Part shown: positions 27,191-35,149 of the stretch, one piece after another
How the letters are laid out: every line of letters begins with the position of its first letter
Numbering within the stretch: the stretch's first letter is position 1
Assembly: GCF_001544475.1 (NCBI RefSeq)
Contig: NZ_FCNW02000024.1
Location: 30,713-94,712 of the forward strand
Direction of reading: 5' to 3'
Length of the DNA stretch: 64,000 bases
Source: Caballeronia humi
GTDB lineage: Bacteria; Pseudomonadota; Gammaproteobacteria; Burkholderiales; Burkholderiaceae
Program-made: the position numbers and the translations under genes
Notes under the pieces: model-generated
Seen by the model: the letters and a program-made list of their open reading frames with translations, nothing else
Told to the model about the DNA's origin: nothing
Databases searched by the model: none

Positions 27191-27703
27191 TTAGCGCTGA
27201 TTCGGCGTGTAGAAGGGGTTGGAGACGTCTCGCGCGGCGGCGAACACTTCTTCCTTGACGGGCAAGCCGAGCATCGCGGCCTTGATGGCGTTCTTCGCCG
27301 CGCGATAGTTGTTCAAGTAGACGGCGTCGAGGTCGTTCGCCTTGGGATTGACCCAGTTGGCCGAGACGACCATCCACTCGTTCTCCGCTTCCGGCGGCAG
27401 CGTGCCCTCTTCGAGCGACTCGACGACTGCCTTCGCAATCCCCGCCTGCGATGCGCCCCATGTGGCGTTGCCGTGAAATTCACCTTCGATCTGCGCTTTG
27501 TTCACATACAAAGTGAGCGGTTTGGCAGGCACGCCGGGCCGTGCGATCACGACGAACGGAGCATGTCCCGCCGTTGGCGTAGCGAGTGCGGTGGCGAACG
27601 CCTGACCCGCCGGGCCGCTGCGCGGACCGACGAGCACGTTGATGTGAGCGAGGTTGACGCCAGGGCCCTCGAAGCCCTCGCCGATAAAGAGAGTTGCTTG
27701 CAT
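27191..27703 (-). CDS. Formaldehyde-activating enzyme (Fae) family protein
   Basis: A 170-residue Fae homologue. Classical Fae joins formaldehyde to tetrahydromethanopterin. The family pattern is clear: IGEGFEGPGVNLAHINVLVG with the catalytic His at residue 20 (His17 in Methylobacterium), RSGPAGQAFATAL, PFVVIARPG, LYVNKAQI and GASQAGIAKAV. The last 50 residues differ from classic Fae. No tetrahydromethanopterin pathway gene occurs in the window, so a different acceptor or carbonyl substrate is possible. It heads an operon with an aldo/keto reductase, an aldehyde dehydrogenase and an MFS transporter. Confidence 0.85.
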   Translation of the reverse strand: MQATLFIGEGFEGPGVNLAHINVLVGPRSGPAGQAFATALATPTAGHAPFVVIARPGVPAKPLTLYVNKAQIEGEFHGNATWGASQAGIAKAVVESLEEGTLPPEAENEWMVVSANWVNPKANDLDAVYLNNYRAAKNAIKAAMLGLPVKEEVFAAARDVSNPFYTPNQR

Positions 27704-27780
27704 CGCGCAGTTCCGGTTCCGTTTAAAAGTGAACGACGAACCGATTGTGCGAGAACGGGCGACGCAGGCTGAAACGATGA

Positions 27781-27803
27781 TTTCTCAATCCGGGTATGAG
27801 AAA
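27781..27803. promoter_or_regulatory. Inverted repeat upstream of the Fae-like operon, possible operator
   Basis: TTTCTCA, nine bases, TGAGAAA is a perfect seven-base inverted repeat centred about 90 bases before the Fae-like start. It is nested with a wider pair ATCCGG (27788-27793) and CCGGAT (27813-27818). It lies between divergent genes and could bind the LysR protein encoded at the other end of the operon. Confidence 0.45.
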
Positions 27804-27871
27804 ACGTAATGTCCGGATTTGCCCTTAGGCGAGAGAAAAGCTTGCGTCATGCGGGTTAACCCCTATCTCTG

Positions 27872-27877
27872 TATAAT
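27872..27877 (+). promoter_or_regulatory. Candidate -10 box for the thioesterase gene
   Basis: A consensus TATAAT stands 67 bases before the thioesterase start inside a GGGTT...AACCC inverted context. The -35 is weak: TTGCGT at 27842 is too far upstream, so spacing is imperfect. Confidence 0.4.
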
Positions 27878-27944
27878 CAGGGAAAACCCTTATTCGAGAT
27901 GCGTACGAAAAAGTTCGCATCCACCGGCAGAGAGAGGTATCGAA

Positions 27945-28403
27945 ATGAATTTTCACACCCGCAAATGGGTCAAGCCCGAAGACTTGAACCCTAACGGCAC
28001 GTTGTTTGGCGGCAGTTTGCTGCGCTGGATCGACGAAGAAGCCGCGATCTACGCGATCAGCCAGCTGGACAACCAGCGTGTCGTGACGAAATTCATGTCG
28101 GAGATCAACTTTGTCAGTTCGGCGCGCCAGGGCGACGTGATCGAACTCGGCATGACGGCGACGCACTTTGGCCGCACGTCGTTGACGCTGCGCGCGGAAG
28201 TGCGCAACAAGATCACGCGTAAGAGCATTCTCACGGTCGAGAAGATGGTGTTCGTGAATCTCGATGAAAGCGGCGAGCCCGCGCCGCACGGCCGCACGCA
28301 GATTCGCTACGCCGACGAGCTTTTCGAAGCGTATCGGCGCGGCAAGGTCGAAGCGCCGACGGCTTCGGAAGACGAAGCGCGGTTAGAAGAATTGATGCAC
28401 TGA
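27945..28403 (+). CDS. YciA-like acyl-CoA thioesterase
   Basis: A 152-residue hotdog-fold thioesterase. The family core is NPNGTLFGGSLLRWIDEEAAI (about 16-36), with the active-site Asp/Glu in WIDEEAA, and INFVSSARQGDVIELG. It hydrolyses acyl-CoA in the cytoplasm. The upstream frame is open to 27819, but the ATG at 27945 follows GAGAGG and begins the conserved domain. It ends in an eight-base tandem repeat containing its stop codon and is followed by a bidirectional terminator. Confidence 0.88.
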   Translation: MNFHTRKWVKPEDLNPNGTLFGGSLLRWIDEEAAIYAISQLDNQRVVTKFMSEINFVSSARQGDVIELGMTATHFGRTSLTLRAEVRNKITRKSILTVEKMVFVNLDESGEPAPHGRTQIRYADELFEAYRRGKVEAPTASEDEARLEELMH

Positions 28404-28416
28404 TGCACTGATGCAC
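28393..28416. repeat. Three-copy 8-bp tandem repeat spanning the thioesterase stop
   Basis: TGATGCAC occurs three times in tandem. The thioesterase stop codon lies within the array (28401-28403), so copy number changes would alter or shift only the last residues. Confidence 0.7.
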
Positions 28417-28431
28417 CGCGTGACGTGACGA

Positions 28432-28467
28432 AAAAAGCCCGGCTGGCGTAGGCCTGTCGGGCTTTTT
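28432..28467. terminator. Bidirectional terminator
   Basis: A stem AAAAAGCCCG / CGGGCTTTTT with a 16-base loop lies between the convergent thioesterase and mlaA genes; both strands end in T-runs. Confidence 0.85.
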
Positions 28468-28488
28468 AGTCTTGAAACGGACAGCAGC

Positions 28489-29394
28489 TTACTTGCTGGC
28501 CGGCGCCGCACCGGGATCTTCATACTTCGGCACGTCCTTGCCGCCGCTCGAACCGGATGAGGACGCAGGATCATCGTAAGTCGGCAAACCCTGCTCCTTG
28601 CTGCCACCGCCCGCGCCACCCGGCGGCGTCGCGCTCGCCCCGTCCGGCGCGGCTGCATCGGGCTCGTCGCCGTAATCGGGCAGCGCCGCCCCGGTGCCGC
28701 CCGTCAGCAGGTACTGCCGCCGCTGCGTATAGGCATCGCGCACGAACGCGTATTTGTCCAGCGCCGCCTGCGACAGAATATCGGTCGCGCCGAGCAGATC
28801 CGCCCGCGAACTCACGAAATTCACGCCGAAGAGAATATTGCGCACGGCCGGATCGGTGTAGCTGACCGGGTCGAGCCGATATGCCACCAGCCAGTTGGTC
28901 GCGTCACGCACGGAACTCGGCCCGAACACCGGTAGCACCAGATACGGCCCGGACGGCACGCCGTAATGTCCGAGCGTCAGCCCGAAATCCTGGTGATGCT
29001 TCGGCAGCCCGGCCTGCGAGGCGATATCGATCAAACCGCCTATGCCGAACGTCGAATTGAACGCGAAGCGCACCAGATCCTGCGCGGCATCGGTAATCTT
29101 CAACTGCGCGAGATTGTTCGCGAAATTGCCGACGTCGCCGAGATTCGAAAAGAAGTTGCTGACCGCCGTGCGAAACGGGCTCGGCGTCCAGTCGACGTAG
29201 AACTGCGCGACCGGCCGGGCGATATAGGTGTCGAGGCCGTCATTGAACTTGAAGATGGCGCGGTTCATCGGTTCCAGCGGATCGCCCGGCCGGCGATCCG
29301 GTCCGGTCGCGCAGCCGGCGGTCGCCAGCACGCCTGCCACGGCAAAGCTCACCCCGAGCGTCCGGAAACGTCCGGCGGCCAAAGCCCTTCTCAT
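28489..29394 (-). CDS. mlaA: MlaA/VacJ outer-membrane lipoprotein
   Basis: A 301-residue lipoprotein of the Mla lipid transport system, which removes misplaced phospholipids from the outer leaflet. A signal peptide ends at lipobox TAGC (Cys28). The MlaA core DPLEPMNRAIFKFNDGLDTYI and FNSTFGIGGLIDIASQAGLPKH is well conserved. The last 60 residues are a Pro/Gly/Ser/Asp-rich tail with two YDDP/YEDP repeats, longer than in E. coli. It overlaps hpnN by four bases, so this Mla component is coupled to hopanoid transport. Confidence 0.92.
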   Translation of the reverse strand: MRRALAAGRFRTLGVSFAVAGVLATAGCATGPDRRPGDPLEPMNRAIFKFNDGLDTYIARPVAQFYVDWTPSPFRTAVSNFFSNLGDVGNFANNLAQLKITDAAQDLVRFAFNSTFGIGGLIDIASQAGLPKHHQDFGLTLGHYGVPSGPYLVLPVFGPSSVRDATNWLVAYRLDPVSYTDPAVRNILFGVNFVSSRADLLGATDILSQAALDKYAFVRDAYTQRRQYLLTGGTGAALPDYGDEPDAAAPDGASATPPGGAGGGSKEQGLPTYDDPASSSGSSGGKDVPKYEDPGAAPASK

Positions 29395-32051
29395 TCTTCA
29401 ATTCCTCTTAAGTTATCGTGCCGCCGCGCCGCCCGCAGCCGCGCGCGCTCGGCCGCGCGCACCTTGCGCGGCTTGCCCATCAGCACCGGCTGGAACACGA
29501 CCGCGCCGATCAGCGTGCAAAAGAGCGACAGCGCGAGCAGCCGGCCCATGCTCGACGTCCCCGGATGATGCGAAAACCACAGGCTGCCGAACGCGGTCGC
29601 CGTCGTCGCGGCGCTGAACATCACGGCGTGCGTGAGGCTCGACTGTAAAAGCCGCGTCTGTCCCGAGCGCCACGCCATCACGAAATAAATCTTGAAGGCC
29701 ACGCCGACGCCCAGCATCAGCGGCAACGCGATGATGTTCGCGAAATTGAGAGGCATGTCGAAGACAACACACACCTCGAGCGTGACGATCGCGGAAACGA
29801 GCAAAGGTATCAAAGTTCTTAAAACGTCGCCAAGACGGCGCAGCGTGATCCACAAAAGGATCGCGATCGCGATCAGCGAAAGCGCCGCGGCCTGCTGGAA
29901 CGCCTTGATGATCGTCTCGGCCGAATGGCGAATCGAGATCGGCCCGCCGATCGCGTCCGGCTCGGATTTCTGGACAGCGTCGGCGAAGCGGGCGAGCAGG
30001 CGGTCGTCATTCTGGTCGACGCCCGGCGGCACCTTCGGCGACACCTCGACGAGCGCCTTGCCATCGGGCGTCACCCAGTTGTCGACCATCGATTGCGGCA
30101 GCGTCGCGCGCGTGATCTCGGACGGCTGTAAAAGTGCGCGCAGACGGGCGAGTGCGAGACGCAGCGGCTCGGCCATCGCGGTTTCAGCGCGGTCGCGGGC
30201 GGCGGCATCGGCCTGGGCGAGCTTCGCGAGTGTCTGCGACAAATGCTTCGCTTCGGCGTCGCCGGGGCCGGGATGTTCGTCGGCGGCAAGCGACAACTGG
30301 TTCGACAGGCGTTTCAAAGTCGCGACCCTCACCGCATCCGTCAGGGGAGAAGCCACCGTCTGGTTGAGCGCCGGCAGCAATTGCGCGGCGGCCGCGGCGA
30401 TCAGTTCGAGCTTCTTCGGCTGATCGGCGGGGATCAGCGAGGCGAGCGTCGTCACGCGGCCGACTTCGGGCAGCTTCGCCAAACGCGCCTCGATGCGCTC
30501 TGCGTCGGCAACCGACGGCGCGAGCACCGACACATTGTTGATGGCCGCTTCCGGCGCGTCTTTCAGCGCGAGCAGCGTTGCCATCGACTCGGTGTGCGGG
30601 TCCTTCAGGTGCAGCGGATTGAAGTCGAAGCGCAGGTTCAGGAGCAGCGGCAGCGCGCCGATCACGATGATCAGCGTGCCGATCAGGACGGGCTTGCGGT
30701 TGCGGTCGAGGTATTCGTCGACGGGTGCGAGCGCGGGAAAACCGGGCGAGGTCGGCTCGCCGGGTGGCGCGAACACCTTCAGCAGCGCGGGCAGCAGCGT
30801 CATGTTTGTCACGTACGCGATGATCATGCCGACGCCCGCGATCAGCCCCAGTTCCGACACGCCGCGATAGGCGGTCGGCAGGAACGAGAAGAAGCTCGCG
30901 GCGGTCGCGGCGGCGGCGAGCGTGAGCGGCACGGCGACGTGCCGCGCGGTTTCGGCGAGCGCGACGTCGAGCCGCCGGTGCCGGTGACGTTCCTCGCGAT
31001 ATCGCACGCCGAACTGAATGCCGAAATCGACGCCGAGCCCGACGAACAGCACCATGAACGCGACGGAAATCATGTTCAGCGCGTGAACCATCATCAGGCC
31101 GAGCGCCGCCGTGATCGCGAGCCCGACGAACAGCGTGATGAACACCGCGAGGATCATCTTCCCCGAGCGCAACGCGAGCCACAGGATCACGAGCACGACG
31201 ATGAAGGTCGCGATGCCGTTCACCTCGGCGCCGTCCTTGACGGAGGCGAATTCCTCGTCGGCGAGCGGCTGGGCGCCCGTCAGCCGCACGGCCGCGCCGT
31301 ATTTCTGCGCGAGGCCGAGCTCCTTGGCGGTCGCGCGGATCGCGTCGGAAGCGCCGGCGCCGGCTTCGAGCGCGTTGAAATCGAGCACCGGCAGGACCGT
31401 GACGAACGCGCGCGCGGGGCCGCTCGTCGGCGACGGGTCGGCGAGATTGCGCCACGAGAACGCCGCCGGCTCGTTCGCGAGCACGCGGTCGAGCACGTTC
31501 GCGCTCTGATTCAGCAGCTTCGACATCTGCCCGAGCGTCACCTGCCCGAGTTGCAGCGGCAGGTTCAGGCTCGTGTTGAGCGTTTGCGCGAGGCCGGTGA
31601 GCGTGGGATCGTGGGCGAGCGTGTTGATTAGCGGACGCGCCTGCACGAGCTGTTGCGTGGTTTGCGCGACTTTGTCGGAAGAAAGATAGAGCAGGCCGTT
31701 ATGCTCGAAGAACTCACCGCCCGACGGCTGCGTCACCGACTTGAACCGGTCCGGATGCTTCGCGAGCGCGGCGGCGAGTTCGCTCGCGGCGGCATCGGCG
31801 AATTCGGGCGCCTGCGCCTCGACCACGACCAGAAGCGTCGAGCCGCGTTGCGGAAAGGCTTCGTCCATCGCGTGACTTCGGGCGGCCCATTCGGGCTCCG
31901 TCTCGATGAGCTGGCTCACGTCGGTGCTGATCTTGAAGTGATGGACAACGTAGATCGAGCTCAGCACGGCGAGCAGCAGCGAGACGGCGATGATCCACGC
32001 CGGCCGGCGGATGGCAACGGTGACGAGGCGGGTAAGGTGGGACGTCAGCAT
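29391..32051 (-). CDS. hpnN: HpnN, RND-family hopanoid transporter
   Basis: An 886-residue inner-membrane RND protein (MmpL-like). Two repeats each hold one helix, a large periplasmic loop and five helices (first helix at about 15-35, loop to about 240, helices 250-400; second helix about 475). Known HpnN moves hopanoids from the inner to the outer membrane. GLGVDFGIQFGVRYREERH is a typical RND helix-4 signature. The frame extends to 32246, but the ATG at 32051 starts immediately before the first helix. It is cotranscribed with mlaA and divergent from hpnM. Confidence 0.92.
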   Translation of the reverse strand: MLTSHLTRLVTVAIRRPAWIIAVSLLLAVLSSIYVVHHFKISTDVSQLIETEPEWAARSHAMDEAFPQRGSTLLVVVEAQAPEFADAAASELAAALAKHPDRFKSVTQPSGGEFFEHNGLLYLSSDKVAQTTQQLVQARPLINTLAHDPTLTGLAQTLNTSLNLPLQLGQVTLGQMSKLLNQSANVLDRVLANEPAAFSWRNLADPSPTSGPARAFVTVLPVLDFNALEAGAGASDAIRATAKELGLAQKYGAAVRLTGAQPLADEEFASVKDGAEVNGIATFIVVLVILWLALRSGKMILAVFITLFVGLAITAALGLMMVHALNMISVAFMVLFVGLGVDFGIQFGVRYREERHRHRRLDVALAETARHVAVPLTLAAAATAASFFSFLPTAYRGVSELGLIAGVGMIIAYVTNMTLLPALLKVFAPPGEPTSPGFPALAPVDEYLDRNRKPVLIGTLIIVIGALPLLLNLRFDFNPLHLKDPHTESMATLLALKDAPEAAINNVSVLAPSVADAERIEARLAKLPEVGRVTTLASLIPADQPKKLELIAAAAAQLLPALNQTVASPLTDAVRVATLKRLSNQLSLAADEHPGPGDAEAKHLSQTLAKLAQADAAARDRAETAMAEPLRLALARLRALLQPSEITRATLPQSMVDNWVTPDGKALVEVSPKVPPGVDQNDDRLLARFADAVQKSEPDAIGGPISIRHSAETIIKAFQQAAALSLIAIAILLWITLRRLGDVLRTLIPLLVSAIVTLEVCVVFDMPLNFANIIALPLMLGVGVAFKIYFVMAWRSGQTRLLQSSLTHAVMFSAATTATAFGSLWFSHHPGTSSMGRLLALSLFCTLIGAVVFQPVLMGKPRKVRAAERARLRAARRHDNLRGIEE

Positions 32052-32278
32052 GAAGACGAGTACCGTCGAGGTCCTGTTTTTGAGTGCGGGCTGTAGAGGA
32101 CAAACGCAGGAAAGTCCGCAGCCGGGGATCGCGCAAGTATACCGGGGCGGCGGTGCGGGGCGCGGCCCCTGTCTTGAACTGTCAGCGCATCGGCGAGTCG
32201 ATATACTGGCTTGCCGCCGGTTCGAAAACCCATCGAATCCGCGCAATCAGCTTCCATACCATACAGAGAACGGGTTCC
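32052..32278. promoter_or_regulatory. Divergent promoter region of hpnN-mlaA and hpnM
   Basis: TATACT boxes face each way: 32212-32217 on the plus strand, 62 bases before hpnM, and 32136-32141 on the minus strand, about 85 bases before hpnN. No convincing -35 boxes are seen, so assignment is tentative. Confidence 0.35.
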
Positions 32279-32896
32279 ATGAAACGCTATTTGTCCTTTT
32301 GCTTCACCTTCCTGGTCGCCGCAGTGTTCGTTTCGGGCAACGCCTTCGCCCAGGCGAGCCCCGATGCGGTCGTGAAAAACGCCGTCGAAGGCACCGTCGC
32401 CGCGATGAAGGCCGACCCGCAAGCGCGCGGCGGCGACATGGCGAAGATCACGCAGCTCGTCGAGACGCGCTTCGTGCCCGCCACCGACTTCGAGCGCATG
32501 ACCCGCATCGCGGTCGGCAAGGCGTGGGCCACGGCGACGCCCGAGCAGCAGAAGCAGCTCTACGAGCAGTTCCAGAAGCTCTTCGTGCGCACTTACGCTT
32601 CGTCGCTGCTGCAATTGCGCGACCAGGACGTCAAGTTCGTCTTCGACAGCCCGAAGGTCGATGCGGGCACGAAGGACGTCGTCGTCGAGTCGCACGTGAT
32701 CTCCACCGGCGGCGACAACCCCGTGCGCTACCGCCTCAGCAAGTCGGCGCAGGGCTGGAAAATCTACGACATCGACATGATGGGCGCCTGGCTCATCCAG
32801 GTCTATCAGCAACAGTTCGCGGGTCAGCTCTCGTCCGGCGGCGTCGATGGCCTCATCAAGTTCCTGACCGAGCACAACGCGCGCACGGCCGGATAA
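32279..32896 (+). CDS. hpnM: HpnM/MlaC-type periplasmic lipid-binding protein
   Basis: A 205-residue exported protein of the Ttg2D/MlaC family, named HpnM in hopanoid loci. A signal peptide (to about residue 25, GNAFA-QA) precedes the MlaC fold, with ATDFERMTRIAVGKAWATATPEQQ (about 64-87) the conserved block and DIDMMGAWLIQVYQQQF near the C-terminus. It probably ferries lipid or hopanoid across the periplasm between HpnN and MlaA. The ATG lies after a weak GAACGGG ribosome site. It converges with the response regulator gene. Confidence 0.88.
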   Translation: MKRYLSFCFTFLVAAVFVSGNAFAQASPDAVVKNAVEGTVAAMKADPQARGGDMAKITQLVETRFVPATDFERMTRIAVGKAWATATPEQQKQLYEQFQKLFVRTYASSLLQLRDQDVKFVFDSPKVDAGTKDVVVESHVISTGGDNPVRYRLSKSAQGWKIYDIDMMGAWLIQVYQQQFAGQLSSGGVDGLIKFLTEHNARTAG

Positions 32897-32911
32897 CCTC
32901 TTCTTCGACGG

Positions 32912-33550
32912 TCAGGTGCGGCGGTGCTCCACCGCATACTTGATCAGCTCGGCCTGACCGTCGATATCCAGCTTTCGCTTCAAGTTCAGCCGGTGCGTTT
33001 CCACCGTGCGCACCGACAACCCATGCTGCAGCGCAATCTGCTTGCTCGACAGCCCGAGCGCGAGCGCGTCCAGAATGTCGCGCTCACGCGGCGTCAGGCG
33101 TTCGAGCGGCGTCTGCATCGATTGCGCCTGAATCATCCGCATCGCGAGTCCCGCGCTGAAAAACGTCTTGCCGGCGAGCACCGCGTCGATCGCGTGGATG
33201 ATTTCCGTCGCCGGTGAATCCTTCAGCACATAGCCGCTCGCGCCCGCCCGCACGGCCTGCGCGACGTATTCGATGTTGTCGTGCATCGACAGCATCAGCA
33301 CGCGAATCCCCGGAAAACGCTCGTGAAAGAGCGCGGCCAGCTCGATGCCGCTCATCCCCGCCATGCCGACGTCCATCAGCGCGAGGTCGGGCGGATTGGC
33401 TTCGTCGGCGGCGAGCGCGAGCGCTTCGGCCGCGTTGCCCGCCTCGCCGATCACGCGCAGGTGCGGCGCGGCGTCCAGCCGGGCGCGCAGGCCGTCGCGC
33501 ACGAGCGGGTGGTCGTCGATCAGGACGAGTCGCGCGGGTTCAGAAGTCAT
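32912..33550 (-). CDS. NarL/LuxR-type response regulator
   Basis: A 212-residue regulator. The receiver domain (1-125) has Asp12/Asp13, phospho-acceptor Asp60 (LALMDVGMAGMSG) and Lys in YVLKDSPA. The LuxR helix-turn-helix covers about 150-205 (LTPRERDILDALALGLSSKQIA, LSVRTVETHRLNLKRKLDI). It overlaps its kinase gene by 11 bases. With the Cache kinase and divergent cstA, the likely role is induction of cstA-ybdD in response to an external organic acid, analogous to BtsSR/PyrSR or MctSR systems. Confidence 0.92.
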   Translation of the reverse strand: MTSEPARLVLIDDHPLVRDGLRARLDAAPHLRVIGEAGNAAEALALAADEANPPDLALMDVGMAGMSGIELAALFHERFPGIRVLMLSMHDNIEYVAQAVRAGASGYVLKDSPATEIIHAIDAVLAGKTFFSAGLAMRMIQAQSMQTPLERLTPRERDILDALALGLSSKQIALQHGLSVRTVETHRLNLKRKLDIDGQAELIKYAVEHRRT

Positions 33551-34976
33551 CGGTCAGTCCTTGCAGGGTGGGGGCGGCGAGCGGCAGCGGCACCGTGGCG
33601 GCGACCACCGTGCGCCCGACTTGCGACACGATCTGGAGCGTCGCGCCGAGCCCGTCGAGCCGCTCGCGCATGTTGCGCAGGCCGACGCCGCTCTTCGGAT
33701 CGGCGAGCGCGGCGCTCACGTCGAAGCCTTCGCCATTGTCCGCGATCGTGAGCGAAACGGCGTGCGGCGCTACGTCGAGCGTGAGCGCGGCGCGCGTCGC
33801 CTTCGAGTGCCGGACGATGTTGGTCAGCGCTTCCTGCGCGATGCGAAAGAGCACGGTGTTGACGGGATCGGGGAGCGCCGCGCGCAAGCCCGACGGCACT
33901 TCTCTCGTCACCGATTCGAAGCGTACGTCGAGCGCGCCCTGTTCGCTCAGTTCGCGCGCGAGCTGTTCGAGCGCGGCGGCGAGGCCGAGGTCGTCGAGCA
34001 TCGCGGGGCGCAGGGCGTGCGAGATGCGGCGCACTTCGCGAAGCGTGCCGGCGAGCCGCCCGAGTCCAGTGGCGAGCGCGGCTTCGGCGGCGGGTTCGCG
34101 CGTTTCGGCGCGCTCGAAGCGCGCGAGCGCCGATTCCAGCAGCAATTTCACGGACACCAGCATCTGGCTGATGCCGTCGTGTAGTTCACGTGACAGGCGC
34201 GCGCGCTCCTGCTCCTGCGAATCGACGACCTGCCGTGCGAGGCGCTTCAGCTTGGCATCGGAACTGCGATGCTCGCTGATGTTCAGCACGGCCGTGCATA
34301 CGGCAATCACGCCTAGCGCCGCCAGCGCGATCGCGCCGATCCAGGCCATCGTGCGATCGATGTTCGCGTGCGCTTGCGCGTCGATGCGCGCGAGCGTCGT
34401 CTCGACATCCTCCATATAAATACCGGTGCCGATCATCCAGCCCCAGCGCGGTAGCGGCACGACGTAGCCGAGTTTCGGCGCGAGCCTGCCCGTCGACGGA
34501 CGCCGCCACACGTAACGCACGTAGCCGCCGCCGCGCGATGCCTCGGTGATCAGCTTCTGAAGGGTCAGCGCGCCAGCGGGGTCGCGCATCAGCCACAGGT
34601 CGCGGCCGACGAGATCCGGCTGGCGCGGATGCATCAGCGACGTGCCGTGCATCGTGTAGACGAAAAAGTAGCCGTCCGCGCCGAAGTCGAGACGCTGCAG
34701 CGCATCGAGCGCCTGCTTCTTGCGCGTTTCTTCTTCGTCGGGGGTGCCGGCGGGGGCGTCGTAGTACGGCGCAATCGTGCTCTGCGCCAGTTCGACGTAA
34801 TGCCGCAGCTCGATTTCCTTGCTCGACAGGTAGGCGGCCTGCGTCGTCGCGTGCTGCGATTCGGCGAGCGTGGTCGCCTGCTGGTGAACCCCGTATTCGA
34901 TGCCGCCGATCGCGACGGCGAACGGCACGATCGCCAGCAAGAAAATCTTCGCTTTGAGATTCATGTCGAACTTCAT
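33540..34976 (-). CDS. Cache-domain sensor histidine kinase
   Basis: A 478-residue membrane kinase. Helices at about 10-30 and 211-233 enclose a periplasmic single Cache domain (about 35-200) with the signature FGADGYFFVYTMHGTSLMHP and GWMIGTGIYMEDVE. The cytoplasmic part is a HisKA_3 module with phospho-acceptor His266 (RLSRELHDGISQ) and an ATPase domain (DNGEGFDVS, GVGLRNMRERLDGLG), the NarX/DesK type that pairs with LuxR regulators. Single Cache domains often bind pyruvate, acetate or similar acids, which fits the divergent cstA gene. Confidence 0.92.
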   Translation of the reverse strand: MKFDMNLKAKIFLLAIVPFAVAIGGIEYGVHQQATTLAESQHATTQAAYLSSKEIELRHYVELAQSTIAPYYDAPAGTPDEEETRKKQALDALQRLDFGADGYFFVYTMHGTSLMHPRQPDLVGRDLWLMRDPAGALTLQKLITEASRGGGYVRYVWRRPSTGRLAPKLGYVVPLPRWGWMIGTGIYMEDVETTLARIDAQAHANIDRTMAWIGAIALAALGVIAVCTAVLNISEHRSSDAKLKRLARQVVDSQEQERARLSRELHDGISQMLVSVKLLLESALARFERAETREPAAEAALATGLGRLAGTLREVRRISHALRPAMLDDLGLAAALEQLARELSEQGALDVRFESVTREVPSGLRAALPDPVNTVLFRIAQEALTNIVRHSKATRAALTLDVAPHAVSLTIADNGEGFDVSAALADPKSGVGLRNMRERLDGLGATLQIVSQVGRTVVAATVPLPLAAPTLQGLTDDF

Positions 34977-34995
34977 GACGGCAAAAGGCGGTGGT

Positions 34996-35024
34996 TACGT
35001 AATTCTACGTAGAGCGGTTACGTA
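34996..35024. promoter_or_regulatory. Three TACGTA palindromes upstream of cstA, candidate regulator sites
   Basis: TACGTA occurs at 34996-35001, 35006-35011 and 35019-35024 within the 173-base gap between the divergent kinase and cstA genes. Start-to-start spacing is 10 and 13 bases, and two copies are in the longer context GGTTACGTA. NarL-type regulators commonly bind short palindromes of this kind. Confidence 0.55.
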
Positions 35025-35149
35025 GTTGTCCGCTTGTAAGGCCTGCGGCGAAGGCGAATACTACACGCCCATAGCGTCCTTGACGCCATGCTCCCGCTTC
35101 TGTCAATCAGACTGCGGCGGGTATTTCAAACTAAAAGACAGGAGACACC

